Positions 1-9,227 of a stretch of 64,000 bases of DNA are shown here, one piece after another; within the stretch, counting starts at the first letter, position 1; each line of letters begins with the position of its first letter. Made by a program: the position numbers and the translations under genes. The notes beneath the pieces were generated by a model that saw nothing but the letters and a program-made list of their open reading frames with translations, was not told where the DNA came from and did not search any database. The stretch comes from Caldilineaceae bacterium (GTDB lineage: Bacteria > Chloroflexota > Anaerolineae > Caldilineales > Caldilineaceae). The stretch lies in assembly GCA_020846635.1 (NCBI GenBank), contig JADLDO010000039.1:62001-126000 (forward strand). Reading direction: 5' to 3'.

Positions 1-1
1 C

Positions 2-298
2 ATGATCAGTGAGATCGAGGCTAAGTGCAACGCCGAGGTCGCCGCCGCACATCCAGTGCGCGACCAATCCTTGCCGCGCGCAGAGGCATTCCAGATACCG
101 GATCTGATTCGCACCAAGATCAATCTGCTGCCGGAAGGCATTGCAGAGGTGCGTACGGTTGAATTGGTGGGACTGGACCTACAGGCGGATGGCGGAACGC
201 ATGTCCGCAATTCGCAGGAGGTGGGCATAATTAGGGTCGTGGATTACAAGAGCAAGGGTGCGATCAATAAAAGGGTCTACATTGAGTTGGGGGAGTGA
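2..298 (+). CDS. Alanyl-tRNA editing protein (AlaX-like), C-terminal part
   Basis: This is the C-terminal 98 residues of an AlaX-like editing protein, which hydrolyses mischarged Ser- or Gly-tRNA(Ala) in trans. The reading frame is open to the left edge, so the gene begins outside the window and the ATG at base 2 is probably internal. The segment DLQADGGTHVRNSQEVG carries the GGTHV motif of the AlaRS second additional domain, followed by the typical end YKSKGAINKRVYIEL. It lies 16 bases upstream of ileS on the same strand, so the two tRNA quality-control and charging genes are probably cotranscribed. The family call is strong; the full length cannot be judged. Confidence 0.85.
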   Translation: MISEIEAKCNAEVAAAHPVRDQSLPRAEAFQIPDLIRTKINLLPEGIAEVRTVELVGLDLQADGGTHVRNSQEVGIIRVVDYKSKGAINKRVYIELGE

Positions 299-314
299 GG
301 TAAAGGGGTAGCAA

Positions 315-3300
315 ATGACAGAGCCAATGGTAGAACAGAAACCAGTACATACAAGTCACTTTAAGGATGTCAAGCCATCCGTGAAGTACCCGGAGATGGA
401 GGAGAAGATCCTGCAACTCTGGCGCGATCAGAATGTTTTCCAGCGCAGCATGGCCGAGCGTCAGGGCGGGCCGGAGTATGTCTTCTACGAAGGGCCGCCC
501 ACTGCCAATGGCCGTCCTGGCATCCATCATGTCTTGGCGCGCGCCTTCAAAGACATCTTCCCGCGCTACAAGACCATGCAGGGCTACTATGTCCAGCGGC
601 GCGGTGGCTGGGATACCCACGGGCTGCCCGTGGAGATCGAAGTAGAGAAGAAGCTGGGTCTCTCCGGCAAGCAGCAGATCGAGGCGTTTGGCATCGAGGA
701 ATTCAACCGCCTCTGCCGCGCCTCAGCCCAAGAATATATCGGTGAGTGGGAGCGCAACACCGAGCGCATGGCCTTTTGGGTTGATCTCGAAAACGCCTAT
801 GTGACCTTCAAGAACGAATACATCGAGTCGCTCTGGTGGATCTTCCAGCAGTTCTGGAACAAGAACCTGCTCTACCAGGGCTATAAGGTCGTGCCCTATT
901 GCCCCCGCTGCGGCACGCCCTTGAGCAGCCATGAGCTGTCGTTGGGCTATAAGGAAGGGACGGTCGATCCCAGCGTCTATGTGAAGTTTGCCGTCAAGGG
1001 TGAACCTGGGACTTACCTGCTGGCATGGACAACCACACCGTGGACGCTGCCCGGCAATGTGGCGCTGGCAGTGGGTGCGGACGTAGACTATGTGCAGGTG
1101 CGCGAGCAGAACGGCGACCTCTTGACCCTGGCTGCGGCTCTGGCTGAGAGCGTGTTGAACCCTGGCTACGAAGTCGTGGCGCGCATGAAGGGCCGCGACT
1201 TGGTGGGCCTCCATTATGAGCCGCTCTACCGCTTCTATCCCGTCGAGCAGGATTACGCCTATGTGGTGGCTGCGGACTATGTAAGTACCGAAGACGGCAC
1301 AGGCATTGTCCACATCGCGCCCGCCTTTGGTGCCGAAGATATCGAGGTAGGTCGCCGCAACAACCTGCCCTTGCTGATGACCGTGGACGCAGCAGGCAAG
1401 TTTAAGCCGGAAGTCACACCCTGGGCGGGGGTCTTTGTCAAGGAGGCTGACCCGGCCATCGAGCAAGAGCTAGCAAGCCGCGGGCTGCTCTATAAGGCAG
1501 GGACGATTGAGCATACCTATCCCTTCTGCTGGCGCTGTGATTCGCCGCTGCTCTATGTTGCCAAAGAGACCTGGTATATCCGCACCAGCGCCTATAAAGA
1601 TCGCCTGGTTGCGCTCAATGAGGAGATCAACTGGTATCCTGAGCATATCCGCAACGGGCGCTTTGGCAACTGGCTGGAGAACAATGTCGATTGGGCGCTA
1701 GGTCGCGACCGTTATTGGGGTACTCCTCTCCCCATCTGGAAGAGTGACAAGCCCGGTTCTACGCATATGGAATGTGTGGGCAGCATCGCCGAACTTGAGC
1801 AGAAGGTGGGGCGCAAGTTGGAAGATGTAGACCTGCACCGGCCTTATGTCGATAAGCTCACTTGGGCCGCGCCCGATGGCGGCACAATGCGCCGCGTCAA
1901 CGAGGTCGCCGATGTCTGGTTCGACAGCGGCTCGATGCCCATCGCCCAATGGCACTATCCCTTTGAGCATCAGGCCGAATGGGAGCGCCAGAAGCAGGCC
2001 GACTACATCTGTGAAGCCATCGACCAGACACGCGGCTGGTTCTATACACTGCATGCGATCAGCACCTTGCTCTTTGACCGCGTCGCCTTCAAGAATGTCA
2101 TCTGTCTCGGTCACATCCTGGCTGAAGACGGCTCCAAGATGAGCAAGTCAAAGGGCAACGTGGTCAACCCGTGGGATGTCTTTAATGTCCACGGGGCCGA
2201 TGCCACGCGCTGGAATATGTACACCGCCGGGCCTCCAGGCAACAGCCGCCGCTTTAGCATCAACCTGGTCGGCGAAACTGTGCGTAAGTTCATGAACACG
2301 CTCTGGAACACCTACAGCTTCTTTGTGACCTACGCTAATCTTTCCGACTGGACACCCAGCCTGGAGTTCGCCCAGCGTCCCACCCCCAGCAACCTGCTCG
2401 ACCGCTGGGTGCTTTCTGAGTTGCATATGCTGGTGCGCGAAACGACTACGGCGATGGAGAGCTATGACGTTCCTGGCTATACGCGCCCGTTGGGAACCTT
2501 CGTGGAGAATCTGAGCAACTGGTATGTGCGGCTGAGCCGCCGCCGCTTCTGGGAGGGCGATCCCGAAGCCCTGGCAACGCTGCATGAGGTGTTGGTCACG
2601 TTGAGCCAATTGCTGGCCCCGGCTACCCCCTTCATCAGCGAGGAGATCTACCAGAACCTGGTCGTCAAGGTGGATGCGGGCGCGCCCGGCAGTGTGCATC
2701 TCAGCCGTTGGCCCGAAGTCAATACAGCGCACATCGACGAGCAGCTCAATGTAGACATGGAGTTGGTGCAGCGGGTCACAAGCCTGGGCCACGCTGCGCG
2801 CCAGTTAGCGAATCTCAAGGTGCGCCAACCGCTGGCGCAGGTGGTGGTACGCACCCGCACCGCCGAGGAACGCGCCGGTTTGCTGCGTCTCCAGCAATTT
2901 GTGCTGGATGAGTTGAATGTCAAGACCCTGGATTTCACCGATGCCGCAGGGGACTTGGTCGATGTCTCGGTCTTCCCCTATCCCAAGCAGTTGGGGCAGA
3001 AATATGGCAAGGGCTATCCGAAGATCCGCCAGGCGATCAGCCAACTCGATCAATTCACCCTTGCCAGCCGTTTGCAGGCAGGGGAAAGCGTCGAGATCGA
3101 GGCCGAGGGCGAGAGCTATCTTGTCTCTCCTGAAGATGTCGAGGTGCGCTCGACGCCGCGCCAGGGCTTCAGCGTGGCGGAGGCCGGTGGCTATCTTGTG
3201 GCTGTGACAACGGAGGTCGATGCAGCCCTGGAGCAAGAGGGCTATGCGCGCGAGTTGGTGCGCCGTATCCAGCAGTTACGCAAGGATGCCGCCCTCGCCA

Positions 3301-3539
3301 TCAGCGACCGCATCGTCACCTACGTGGCGGATAGCGCGGTGGGCGACGATGCAAGCAACGGCGATGGGCTGCTGCATGAAGTACTTGCCCACTTTGGCCC
3401 CTATGTGCGCGACGAGACGCTTACCGTAGATCTGGTGCAAATCCACCCAGGACAAGGCAGCGAAATCCCCGCCCACTTGCCGCAGGCGAGTTTCGAGCTA
3501 GGCGACAGCCAGGTCACGATTGCGGTAGCGAAGAAGTAG
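315..3539 (+). CDS. ileS: Isoleucyl-tRNA synthetase, eukaryote-like type
   Basis: A complete class I isoleucyl-tRNA synthetase of 1074 residues. The HIGH-like signature is ANGRPGIHH (about residues 64-72) and the KMSKS loop is [10 protein letters not shown] (about 606-615). The GRPGIHH form and the long C-terminal region are those of the type 2 (eukaryote/archaea-like) IleRS, a form known for low mupirocin sensitivity; that sensitivity is inferred from family. Cys pairs CPRC (near 196) and CWRC (near 404) are visible. The catalytic core, the CP1 editing insertion and the anticodon-binding helices follow in the usual order. The ATG at 315 is preceded by a purine-rich GAGGTAAAGGGG. No frameshift is seen. 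Confidence 0.97.
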   Translation: MTEPMVEQKPVHTSHFKDVKPSVKYPEMEEKILQLWRDQNVFQRSMAERQGGPEYVFYEGPPTANGRPGIHHVLARAFKDIFPRYKTMQGYYVQRRGGWDTHGLPVEIEVEKKLGLSGKQQIEAFGIEEFNRLCRASAQEYIGEWERNTERMAFWVDLENAYVTFKNEYIESLWWIFQQFWNKNLLYQGYKVVPYCPRCGTPLSSHELSLGYKEGTVDPSVYVKFAVKGEPGTYLLAWTTTPWTLPGNVALAVGADVDYVQVREQNGDLLTLAAALAESVLNPGYEVVARMKGRDLVGLHYEPLYRFYPVEQDYAYVVAADYVSTEDGTGIVHIAPAFGAEDIEVGRRNNLPLLMTVDAAGKFKPEVTPWAGVFVKEADPAIEQELASRGLLYKAGTIEHTYPFCWRCDSPLLYVAKETWYIRTSAYKDRLVALNEEINWYPEHIRNGRFGNWLENNVDWALGRDRYWGTPLPIWKSDKPGSTHMECVGSIAELEQKVGRKLEDVDLHRPYVDKLTWAAPDGGTMRRVNEVADVWFDSGSMPIAQWHYPFEHQAEWERQKQADYICEAIDQTRGWFYTLHAISTLLFDRVAFKNVICLGHILAEDGSKMSKSKGNVVNPWDVFNVHGADATRWNMYTAGPPGNSRRFSINLVGETVRKFMNTLWNTYSFFVTYANLSDWTPSLEFAQRPTPSNLLDRWVLSELHMLVRETTTAMESYDVPGYTRPLGTFVENLSNWYVRLSRRRFWEGDPEALATLHEVLVTLSQLLAPATPFISEEIYQNLVVKVDAGAPGSVHLSRWPEVNTAHIDEQLNVDMELVQRVTSLGHAARQLANLKVRQPLAQVVVRTRTAEERAGLLRLQQFVLDELNVKTLDFTDAAGDLVDVSVFPYPKQLGQKYGKGYPKIRQAISQLDQFTLASRLQAGESVEIEAEGESYLVSPEDVEVRSTPRQGFSVAEAGGYLVAVTTEVDAALEQEGYARELVRRIQQLRKDAALAISDRIVTYVADSAVGDDASNGDGLLHEVLAHFGPYVRDETLTVDLVQIHPGQGSEIPAHLPQASFELGDSQVTIAVAKK

Positions 3540-3565
3540 CAAAGAAATCGTGTCATCGTCGAGTG

Positions 3566-3612
3566 ATGCACCAGCTTCCTGGGAGTTCGAGTCTCCCAGG
3601 AAGCTGGTGCAT
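3566..3612 (+). other. Perfect 20-bp hairpin resembling a tRNA acceptor/T-arm minihelix
   Basis: Two arms of 20 bases (3566-3585 and 3593-3612) are perfect reverse complements around the 7-base loop TTCGAGT. The inner 5 bp (GGGAG/CTCCC) with this loop match the tRNA T-arm consensus TTCRANY. The next 7 bp (GCTTCCT/AGGAAGC) have the length of an acceptor stem, giving the 12-bp, 7-nt geometry of a tRNA top half, extended by 8 more pairs. It starts 27 bases after the ileS stop. No T-run follows, so a role as a simple intrinsic terminator is not obvious. It is not a complete tRNA gene because the D and anticodon arms are absent. Confidence 0.6.
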
Positions 3613-3802
3613 AGGCTATTTGGATGTGGCGATACAGCACAAAAATGAAGCGTATGGTAAGCTATAGGTTGAATTGTGGCATCCTATCCTTGTCATGTAG
3701 TCTAGCAATATAGTCTAGTAATGTACTCTTACAATGTTATCTAGCCTCTCCATTGGCTGATCTGTCTTACTGGTTCAACGAGGTTCAATCTAGGTTCTCA
3801 TC

Positions 3803-4222
3803 ATGCAAAACAATCGCTTATTGGCAATTCTTCTCTGTCGCTGCCCGGTTTGTCTACAAGGGCGAGTCTTCCAATCGCTGCTGCGTATCTATCCCGACTG
3901 CCCACACTGTGGCATCCATTATGAGCGCGAGACAGGCTACTTTCTCAATGCCATGTTCTTCGCCTACTGCATTGGGTTCGTCATCCTTGCGCCCACCATG
4001 CTCTATCTCTATTTTCAGCAGGTTTCGACCTTCTGGTTTACCACAATTGTCACCGTCGAGTTGGTGGTGCTCTGGCCCTGGGTCTTTCGCTATTCACGCG
4101 TCCTTTGGCTGCATGTCGATCAACTTCTGGACCGGCGTCCACCTGTTGGGCAAAGCGCGTTCGCAGAGACAACACTCCTAGCCGACGCTCCCACGAACCA
4201 ACCGCCGACCACGCCTGCGTAA
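3803..4222 (+). CDS. DUF983 family membrane protein
   Basis: A 139-residue protein with the DUF983 pattern: an N-terminal pair of Cys knuckles (CRCPVC near 12-17 and CPHC near 33-36, likely metal-binding), the ERETGYFLNAMF segment, then two hydrophobic helices (about 50-70 and 78-98). The molecular function of the family is not established. The ATG at 3803 begins MQNNRLL and places the Cys knuckles where the family has them; an overlapping frame starting at 3753 is a shadow. A strong palindrome with a T-run follows at 4264, so this is probably a single-gene transcript. Confidence 0.85.
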   Translation: MQNNRLLAILLCRCPVCLQGRVFQSLLRIYPDCPHCGIHYERETGYFLNAMFFAYCIGFVILAPTMLYLYFQQVSTFWFTTIVTVELVVLWPWVFRYSRVLWLHVDQLLDRRPPVGQSAFAETTLLADAPTNQPPTTPA

Positions 4223-4263
4223 ACAATTTTTAGCGCGACCAATCACACGACCAGATGAATTTG

Positions 4264-4293
4264 CGGCTGCACCCATATGGGTGCAGCCGTTTT
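4264..4293 (+). terminator. Intrinsic terminator after the DUF983 gene
   Basis: A perfect 26-base palindrome, CGGCTGCACCCAT joined directly to its complement (4264-4289), is followed by TTTT. It lies 42 bases after the DUF983 stop codon and upstream of the kdp remnant, so it separates the two units. Confidence 0.8.
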
Positions 4294-4448
4294 CGTATGC
4301 CCTGATTCTCTCTTGATGATTTCTTGTCCCCTCCACGCCGCTTATAGACCCCACCTTGACCCAAAAACGCCTAGACTGATCCTAGAAGCACTGATTACAG
4401 CCGGCGTTGGCTTGATTGGGCTCTTTCATAAACTGATGGAGGCGTGAG

Positions 4449-4541
4449 ATGGGTTTCCTGAATATCTTCAGCACATTGGTATCCGTTATCCTCTTTGGCT
4501 ATCTGTTAATTGTCCTCTTCAAGCCGCATTGGTTTGGCTAA
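4449..4541 (+). CDS. kdpF: KdpF-like small membrane peptide
   Basis: A 30-residue peptide with one hydrophobic helix and the KdpF-style core LFGYLLIVLFKPHWFG (KdpF typically has GYL followed by a short polar tail). KdpF stabilises the KdpABC potassium pump in the membrane. ATG 4449 is preceded by GGAGGCGTGAG, a good ribosome binding site. Just upstream, a possible 23-codon hydrophobic frame with a CTG start (4376-4447) ends 1 base before this ATG; I cannot say whether it is translated. In intact operons kdpF is followed by kdpA, kdpB and kdpC. Here only a kdpC fragment and kdpDE follow. Confidence 0.7.
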   Translation: MGFLNIFSTLVSVILFGYLLIVLFKPHWFG

Positions 4542-4567
4542 TATCGTAAATCATGTACTGCATCAGT

Positions 4568-4722
4568 CGCCGGACGGTAAACAAAGTATCGTGGCATGAA
4601 CCCTCCCGGCGTTTACCCTCCCGGAAGCTTCCGAGCTTCCGGGAGGGTGGTCACGACTAGTAGCCCGCGGAGTCCCCTTCAGGGGGCGTTGTTTGGTAGC
4701 CCTGCGGCTTTGGCCCTGGGCG
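4568..4722 (+). repeat. Modular palindromic repeat R1, copy 1 (in the kdpAB gap)
   Basis: Three modules recur at 16164-16269. (1) CGCCGGACGGTAAAC at 4568-4582, found as its reverse complement at 16192-16206. (2) A hairpin with a perfect 15-bp stem around TCCG at 4615-4648, matching 16235-16268 apart from the loop. (3) A 25-base module starting AGCCCTGCGGCTTT at 4698-4722, 22 of 25 identical to the reverse complement of 16164-16188. The module order differs between the copies. The element occupies the space where kdpA, kdpB and the rest of kdpC would be expected or begin. Short open frames inside it are not convincing as genes. Confidence 0.75.
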
Positions 4723-4748
4723 ACCTCGCTGCGAAGGATGACAAACGT

Positions 4749-4860
4749 ATGCCAGCTATCCAATCCCTGCTTCCCTCCCCCCTTGTGTTCCTGCTCTTGT
4801 TTGCGCTTCTCATGGCTCTCCTGTATCCTTTGACGATAACGGGGATGGCTCAGGTATTTT
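4749..4860 (+). pseudogene. kdpC: kdpC 5' fragment (truncated)
   Basis: The frame from ATG 4749 encodes about 37 residues matching the N-terminal membrane helix of KdpC, including ALLYPLTITGMAQVFF (KdpC typically has a YPL...TG.AQ.-FP pattern after the helix). The similarity stops at a run of eight T (4853-4860). The frame then reads out of phase through the start of kdpD until a stop at 5003. The periplasmic part of KdpC, with its QANGS motif, is missing. This is therefore a remnant, not a working KdpC subunit. Confidence 0.75.
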
Positions 4861-4870
4861 TTTTGCTGCC

Positions 4871-7522
4871 GTGCAACAACAAGAAGCCCAACAGCGGCGA
4901 GGCAAACTTAAGATCTTTTTGGGCTATGTGGCTGGGGTTGGCAAGACCTATGCCATGCTCGACGCGGCGCGCCAACGCCAAGCGGATGGTGTGGACGTCG
5001 TGATCGCCTCTGTTGAAACCCACGGTCGCGCAGAGACGGAACCCTTGTTGGAAGGGCTGGAGATCATCCCTCGCCATCTCACAGACTATCATGGCGTCAT
5101 CCTGAGCGAACTGGACCTGGACGCGGTGCTGTCACGGCATCCGCAGTTAGCGTTGGTGGATGATCTTGCACACAGCAACGCACCGGGCGCTCGACACCCC
5201 AAACGCTACCAAGATGTCGAAGAACTGCTGGACGCGGGGATCGATGTCTATACCACCCTCAATATTCAACATCTTACCAGCCTCAATGATATTGTTGCTC
5301 AAATCACCGGGACAGAGGAGCGCGAGACTGTTCCTGACCGTATCCTCGACACCGCTGACGATCTCGAACTGATTGACTTGCCCATCCCCGAATTGCTGCG
5401 GCGACTGGAGGAAGGCAAGGTCGACATCCCCGCGCAAGCACGCCAGGCGCTTCAAAAATTCTTCCGCCCCGGCAATCTCAATGCGCTTCGAGAATTGGCG
5501 CTGCGGCGAACGGCGGATCGTGTGGACGAGCAGATGCGCGCCTATATGCAGACAAACGCCATCGCCGGCCCCTGGCCTACCACGGATCGCCTCTTGGTTT
5601 CGATAAGCACCAGCCCCCTGGGTGAGAGGCTGGTGCGTGCCGGGAGACGTCTGGCCCAACGCTTGGGTGCAGAGTGGGATGCTGTCTATGTGGCGACACC
5701 CGCGCAGGCCAATCTATCTGCCCAGGCGCAAGAACAGGTCGCGGCGACCCTGCGCCTGGCCGAAGAACTGGGCGCGCGCGTGGCAACTCTTTCGGCCAAC
5801 AACATCGTCGACGGGCTGGTGCAATATGCCCGCCACCATAACATCACCAAGATCGTCGCGGGCAAGCCACTGCATCCCCGCTGGCGCGCCTGGTTGCGCG
5901 GCTCGGTCGTTGATCAGATCATCCGGCGCGGCCCCGAAATTGATCTCTATATCATTAGCAGCGCGGTTGTTAGTAGCACAGACGACAACAGCCAGCCCCT
6001 TTCCTCCGTGCGCGCCCCTAAGCCACTTCCCACGCCGTGGCGCGCCTATTTTTCAAGTTTTATTCTCATCCTTCTCGTCACAGTGGTCGGGCTTCCCATC
6101 CGCTCTCACATCAACCCTGTCAACTTATTGATGTTCTACCTGCTTGCCATCGTGGTCACGGCACTGCGCTGGGGACGCGGCCCTGCAATTACCGCGTCCT
6201 TGTTAAGCGTGTTCGCCTTTGATGTCATCTTTGTCCCACCTTATTACACGATCGCCGTTGCAGACGTTGAATATCTGCTCACGTTTGTGGGCTTCTTTAT
6301 CGTTGGCGTGGTCATCAGCACGCTTGCCACGCGCGCCGCCAACCAGACGATTGCCGCGCGTGAGCGCGAAGAGCAGGCCATTGCCGCTTTTGAATTCAGC
6401 CGCGACTTAGCCATCTCGCTCTCCGTTGATGAGATTGCGCGGGCGACCCTCGACCATGTTCAGCGCTCCTTTGGGGGGCCTGTGGCAATCTACTTGCCGG
6501 AGGATGATCAGGTCAAAGTGCATTTCACCACCCCTGACTATCACGATGACAGCAGCAGTCAGGCTGCGGCGGCGTGGGCTTTGCGCCATCGCCAAGCGGC
6601 GGGTTCTGGGACAGATACCCTGCCTGCGTCGCGCGTGCTCTGCCTGCCCATGCGCACCGTCCATGCCGCTGTGGGTGTATTAGCCCTGATGGTACAGGGG
6701 GAGGGGCTGCAACTTTCTCAACGCCGCCTGCTGGAGACCTTTGCCAACCAAGCGGCATTGGCGTTGGAGCGCGCCGAATTGGCGGAAGAAGCGCATCGGC
6801 TGCAATTGGTACAGGAACGAGAAAAATTCCAAACGGCCCTGCTCAACTCCATTTCTCACGATTTACGAACACCGCTCGTCGCCATCACCGGCGCGCTCAG
6901 CGCATTACGCGAGAGCGATGACCATTTAACACCCGAAATCCGCCGTTCGTTGGCGGCAACTGCCCATGAGCAGGCGGCACGCCTCAACCGCCTGGTGGGC
7001 CATTTGCTCGATATGTCGCGGCTGGAGTCGGGCAGTGTGCGCGTGCGTCGCGAATTGTGCGACATTCAAGAATTGATCGGATCTGCCATTGAGCGTAGCA
7101 AAACTCTCTTGGGCGCGCATCCGCTCGAAATCCACATCGCCGATAATCTGCCCCTGGTGTCGCTGGACTTTGTGCTGATGATCCAAGTGCTCACCAATCT
7201 GCTGGATAATGCGGCCAAATATTCCGCGGCGGACGCGCCGATTACCATCCGCGCGCAATTAGCAGGCCCGGCTCTCGAAATTACCATCGCTGACCGAGGC
7301 GTGGGCATCCCAGAGGCGGAGCGAGAACGCATCTTTGACAAGTTCCATCGCGCCGAATATGCTGATAGTGTGACCGGCACAGGTCTGGGATTGTCGATTA
7401 GCAAGGGGCTGACCGAGGCGCATGGTGGGCAGATTGTGGCAGCGGCACGCCCCGGAGGAGGCAGCATCTTTACCGTGACCCTACCCATTTTGCCACCCGG
7501 CACAAACGGAGCCGCGCCATGA
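4871..7522 (+). CDS. kdpD: Osmosensitive potassium sensor histidine kinase KdpD
   Basis: A full-length KdpD (883 residues). In order it has the KdpD N-terminal domain with Walker A GYVAGVGKT (18-26), a universal stress protein-like domain (about 240-366), four membrane helices (about 390-490), a GAF region (about 520-640), a HisKA domain with phospho-acceptor His near 662 in SISHDLRTPL, and a HATPase domain with N box NLLDNAAKYS and G box GTGLGLSISKG. The start is GTG 4871, 10 bases after the kdpC fragment ends, with no clear ribosome binding site because the junction is a T-run. It overlaps kdpE by 4 bases (ATGA), so the pair is coupled. Confidence 0.95.
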   Translation: MQQQEAQQRRGKLKIFLGYVAGVGKTYAMLDAARQRQADGVDVVIASVETHGRAETEPLLEGLEIIPRHLTDYHGVILSELDLDAVLSRHPQLALVDDLAHSNAPGARHPKRYQDVEELLDAGIDVYTTLNIQHLTSLNDIVAQITGTEERETVPDRILDTADDLELIDLPIPELLRRLEEGKVDIPAQARQALQKFFRPGNLNALRELALRRTADRVDEQMRAYMQTNAIAGPWPTTDRLLVSISTSPLGERLVRAGRRLAQRLGAEWDAVYVATPAQANLSAQAQEQVAATLRLAEELGARVATLSANNIVDGLVQYARHHNITKIVAGKPLHPRWRAWLRGSVVDQIIRRGPEIDLYIISSAVVSSTDDNSQPLSSVRAPKPLPTPWRAYFSSFILILLVTVVGLPIRSHINPVNLLMFYLLAIVVTALRWGRGPAITASLLSVFAFDVIFVPPYYTIAVADVEYLLTFVGFFIVGVVISTLATRAANQTIAAREREEQAIAAFEFSRDLAISLSVDEIARATLDHVQRSFGGPVAIYLPEDDQVKVHFTTPDYHDDSSSQAAAAWALRHRQAAGSGTDTLPASRVLCLPMRTVHAAVGVLALMVQGEGLQLSQRRLLETFANQAALALERAELAEEAHRLQLVQEREKFQTALLNSISHDLRTPLVAITGALSALRESDDHLTPEIRRSLAATAHEQAARLNRLVGHLLDMSRLESGSVRVRRELCDIQELIGSAIERSKTLLGAHPLEIHIADNLPLVSLDFVLMIQVLTNLLDNAAKYSAADAPITIRAQLAGPALEITIADRGVGIPEAERERIFDKFHRAEYADSVTGTGLGLSISKGLTEAHGGQIVAAARPGGGSIFTVTLPILPPGTNGAAP

Positions 7523-8223
7523 GCGAAAGCGCGCCGCGCATTTTGGTTGTGGATGACGAGCGCGCCATTCGCCGCTTTCTCAATACGGCCCTCAGCGCAC
7601 AATCCTATACCATCTTTGAGGCAGAGAGTGGGCAAGGGGCGATTGACGCGGTCAAGCTGCACCGTCCAGACCTGATCATTCTGGATTTGGGGCTGCCCGA
7701 TCTCGATGGGCAGGATGTCGTACGCATCCTGCGCGAATGGAGCCGGACGCCGATTCTAATCCTCTCTGTGCGCGACCAGGAAAGCCAGAAGATTGCAGCA
7801 CTTGACGCCGGTGCGGATGACTATCTAACCAAGCCCTTTGGCATGGGCGAACTGATGGCGCGGCTGCGCGTCCTCATCCGGCGCATGGCAAACCCCACCC
7901 CTGACCCTATCCTCACCTCCGGCCCTCTCCAGATCGACCTCACGCGCCGCCAAGTACGCGTGGAGGGGAAAGAGATTCAACTCACCCCCACCGAGTATGA
8001 TTTGCTCCGTATTCTGGCAACCCACGCCGAGATGGTGTTGACCCATCGCCAACTGCTGCATGAAGTCTGGGGACAAGGCTATACCGACGAGCTGCATCTG
8101 CTGCGTGTCAACATGAGCAACCTGCGGCGCAAGATCGAGCTAGATCCAAGCCGCCCACGCCACATCATCACCGAACCCGGTGTCGGCTACCGGCTGCGCC
8201 TGGAAACGCCACCTTCCTCGTAG
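7519..8223 (+). CDS. kdpE: Two-component response regulator KdpE
   Basis: An OmpR-family regulator of 234 residues. The receiver domain has acidic residues DDE (12-14), phospho-acceptor Asp56 in LDLGLPDLDG, and Lys104 in YLTKPFG. A C-terminal winged-helix domain contains LTPTEYDLLRILATH. The start codon overlaps the kdpD stop. KdpE normally activates kdpFABC. Since kdpA and kdpB are absent here, the target promoter is either a pump operon elsewhere or another potassium-response gene (inference). Confidence 0.95.
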   Translation: MSESAPRILVVDDERAIRRFLNTALSAQSYTIFEAESGQGAIDAVKLHRPDLIILDLGLPDLDGQDVVRILREWSRTPILILSVRDQESQKIAALDAGADDYLTKPFGMGELMARLRVLIRRMANPTPDPILTSGPLQIDLTRRQVRVEGKEIQLTPTEYDLLRILATHAEMVLTHRQLLHEVWGQGYTDELHLLRVNMSNLRRKIELDPSRPRHIITEPGVGYRLRLETPPSS

Positions 8224-8276
8224 GGATTTGAGCACAGGCAGCGTAGGTGTCTATGATCAAGTTGCGCCGCTACATC

Positions 8277-8651
8277 TCAAGGATGCAGCGGCGCAAAGTC
8301 AATACTCTTACCCGGTTGTCCATTCTCACCGTCAAGATAGAGACGGATGGGAATCACTTCTACCACCATTTGCCACGGCTGGCGAGTGGAGATCCACGGG
8401 CTGGCGTCTTCACCCAGGCAGATGCCTTCGCCGGTCAAACGCCACCCATCAGCCGCCAGCGCCACCTCGCGCATGGCTTCGATGTTGACAAGATGATCCG
8501 CAGCCGCAGGCAGCAGCAGGTAGAGACGCAGCTCTTGGGCCAGGCAAGCTACCCAAGAAGCCTGCACCCCCGCCGGGCCACTGCTGGCAAGCGTGCAGGC
8601 ATGGATCCCCGCCAATCGCGCAGCCGCCTCATGACGCAACCAGTCTAGCAT
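8277..8651 (-). CDS. Pyridoxamine 5'-phosphate oxidase-like split-barrel protein
   Basis: A 124-residue protein that reads like a short flavin-binding split barrel: LASSGPAGVQASWVACLAQE resembles the strand-turn-strand where such proteins start, followed by LRLYLLLPAAADHLVNIEAM and the usual short region before a C-terminal strand. The biochemical activity is unknown. The opposite strand also has a frame of similar length (8247-8648), but its product is Arg/His/Gln-rich and family-less, so it is a shadow. This gene lies 9 bases downstream of the membrane protein gene on the same strand and is probably cotranscribed with it. Confidence 0.6.
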   Translation of the reverse strand: MLDWLRHEAAARLAGIHACTLASSGPAGVQASWVACLAQELRLYLLLPAAADHLVNIEAMREVALAADGWRLTGEGICLGEDASPWISTRQPWQMVVEVIPIRLYLDGENGQPGKSIDFAPLHP

Positions 8652-8660
8652 GCATTCGTC

Positions 8661-9227
8661 CTAGGCCAGCGGCGATGCTGGCAAGTCCGACAAAACCAGC
8701 GCCACAAAGAGTACAGCAGTGATCACCGGGCCAAGATACCAGCGCGAGTCGAGCTGCGACTTCTCACTCGCCCAACGGAAGTAAATAACCAACCCAACCA
8801 GCCCTAAAAGGATTTCAATGGTAATTGCAATCCACGGATAGTTCCACAACCCCAGTCCCAACAATGGCAGATTGCCAAGATTGCCGGGCAGGATGGGCAT
8901 GTCTTGCCGGTGTACCACCAAATCCAACACCCAATGCGACATACTCAGCAGCCCCAACGTCCACGCCGCCCGTTCACTCTTCCAAACGGCTTTGCCAATG
9001 GCGAACACAACAGCCGCGATGATCAGTGCACCGACCAACGAATGGGTGTAATAGGCGTTAATCGTCGCTTGACCATAGCCCGCCATGGTAATCCCTTCCA
9101 ACCCCAACGCGACCATTGGCAGAAAAGCAAGCTCCATCGCCTCCGAGGCGAGCATCAACGCCCATACGGGCACTTCCGGCGCTTTCGGCTTTGCGGCAAC
9201 GGCAACAGCAAAATGACCCAATACCAT
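8661..9227 (-). CDS. Multi-spanning membrane protein, YdjM/metal-dependent hydrolase-like
   Basis: A 188-residue protein with five or six hydrophobic helices and conserved polar motifs inside the membrane region: HSLVGAL, SHWVLDLVVHRQDMPI and LGLGLWNYPW. These His/Asp motifs are those of the LexA-regulated YdjM-type inner-membrane family. The function is unknown. I chose ATG 9227 (MVLGHFAV) because AAAGGATG lies about 10 bases upstream; a longer frame from 9302 adds 25 residues without family character. It is probably the first gene of a two-gene unit with the split-barrel gene. Confidence 0.7.
   Translation of the reverse strand: MVLGHFAVAVAAKPKAPEVPVWALMLASEAMELAFLPMVALGLEGITMAGYGQATINAYYTHSLVGALIIAAVVFAIGKAVWKSERAAWTLGLLSMSHWVLDLVVHRQDMPILPGNLGNLPLLGLGLWNYPWIAITIEILLGLVGLVIYFRWASEKSQLDSRWYLGPVITAVLFVALVLSDLPASPLA

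Noticed and set aside
3566..3612. A complete tRNA gene at the hairpin after ileS
   Set aside because: Only an acceptor/T-arm-like part is present; there are no D or anticodon arms, and the two arms are perfect complements beyond the size of a tRNA top half.
8247..8648. Plus-strand frame over the split-barrel gene
   Set aside because: The product is rich in Arg, His and Gln with no family character, while the minus-strand frame has split-barrel features and a coherent operon neighbour.
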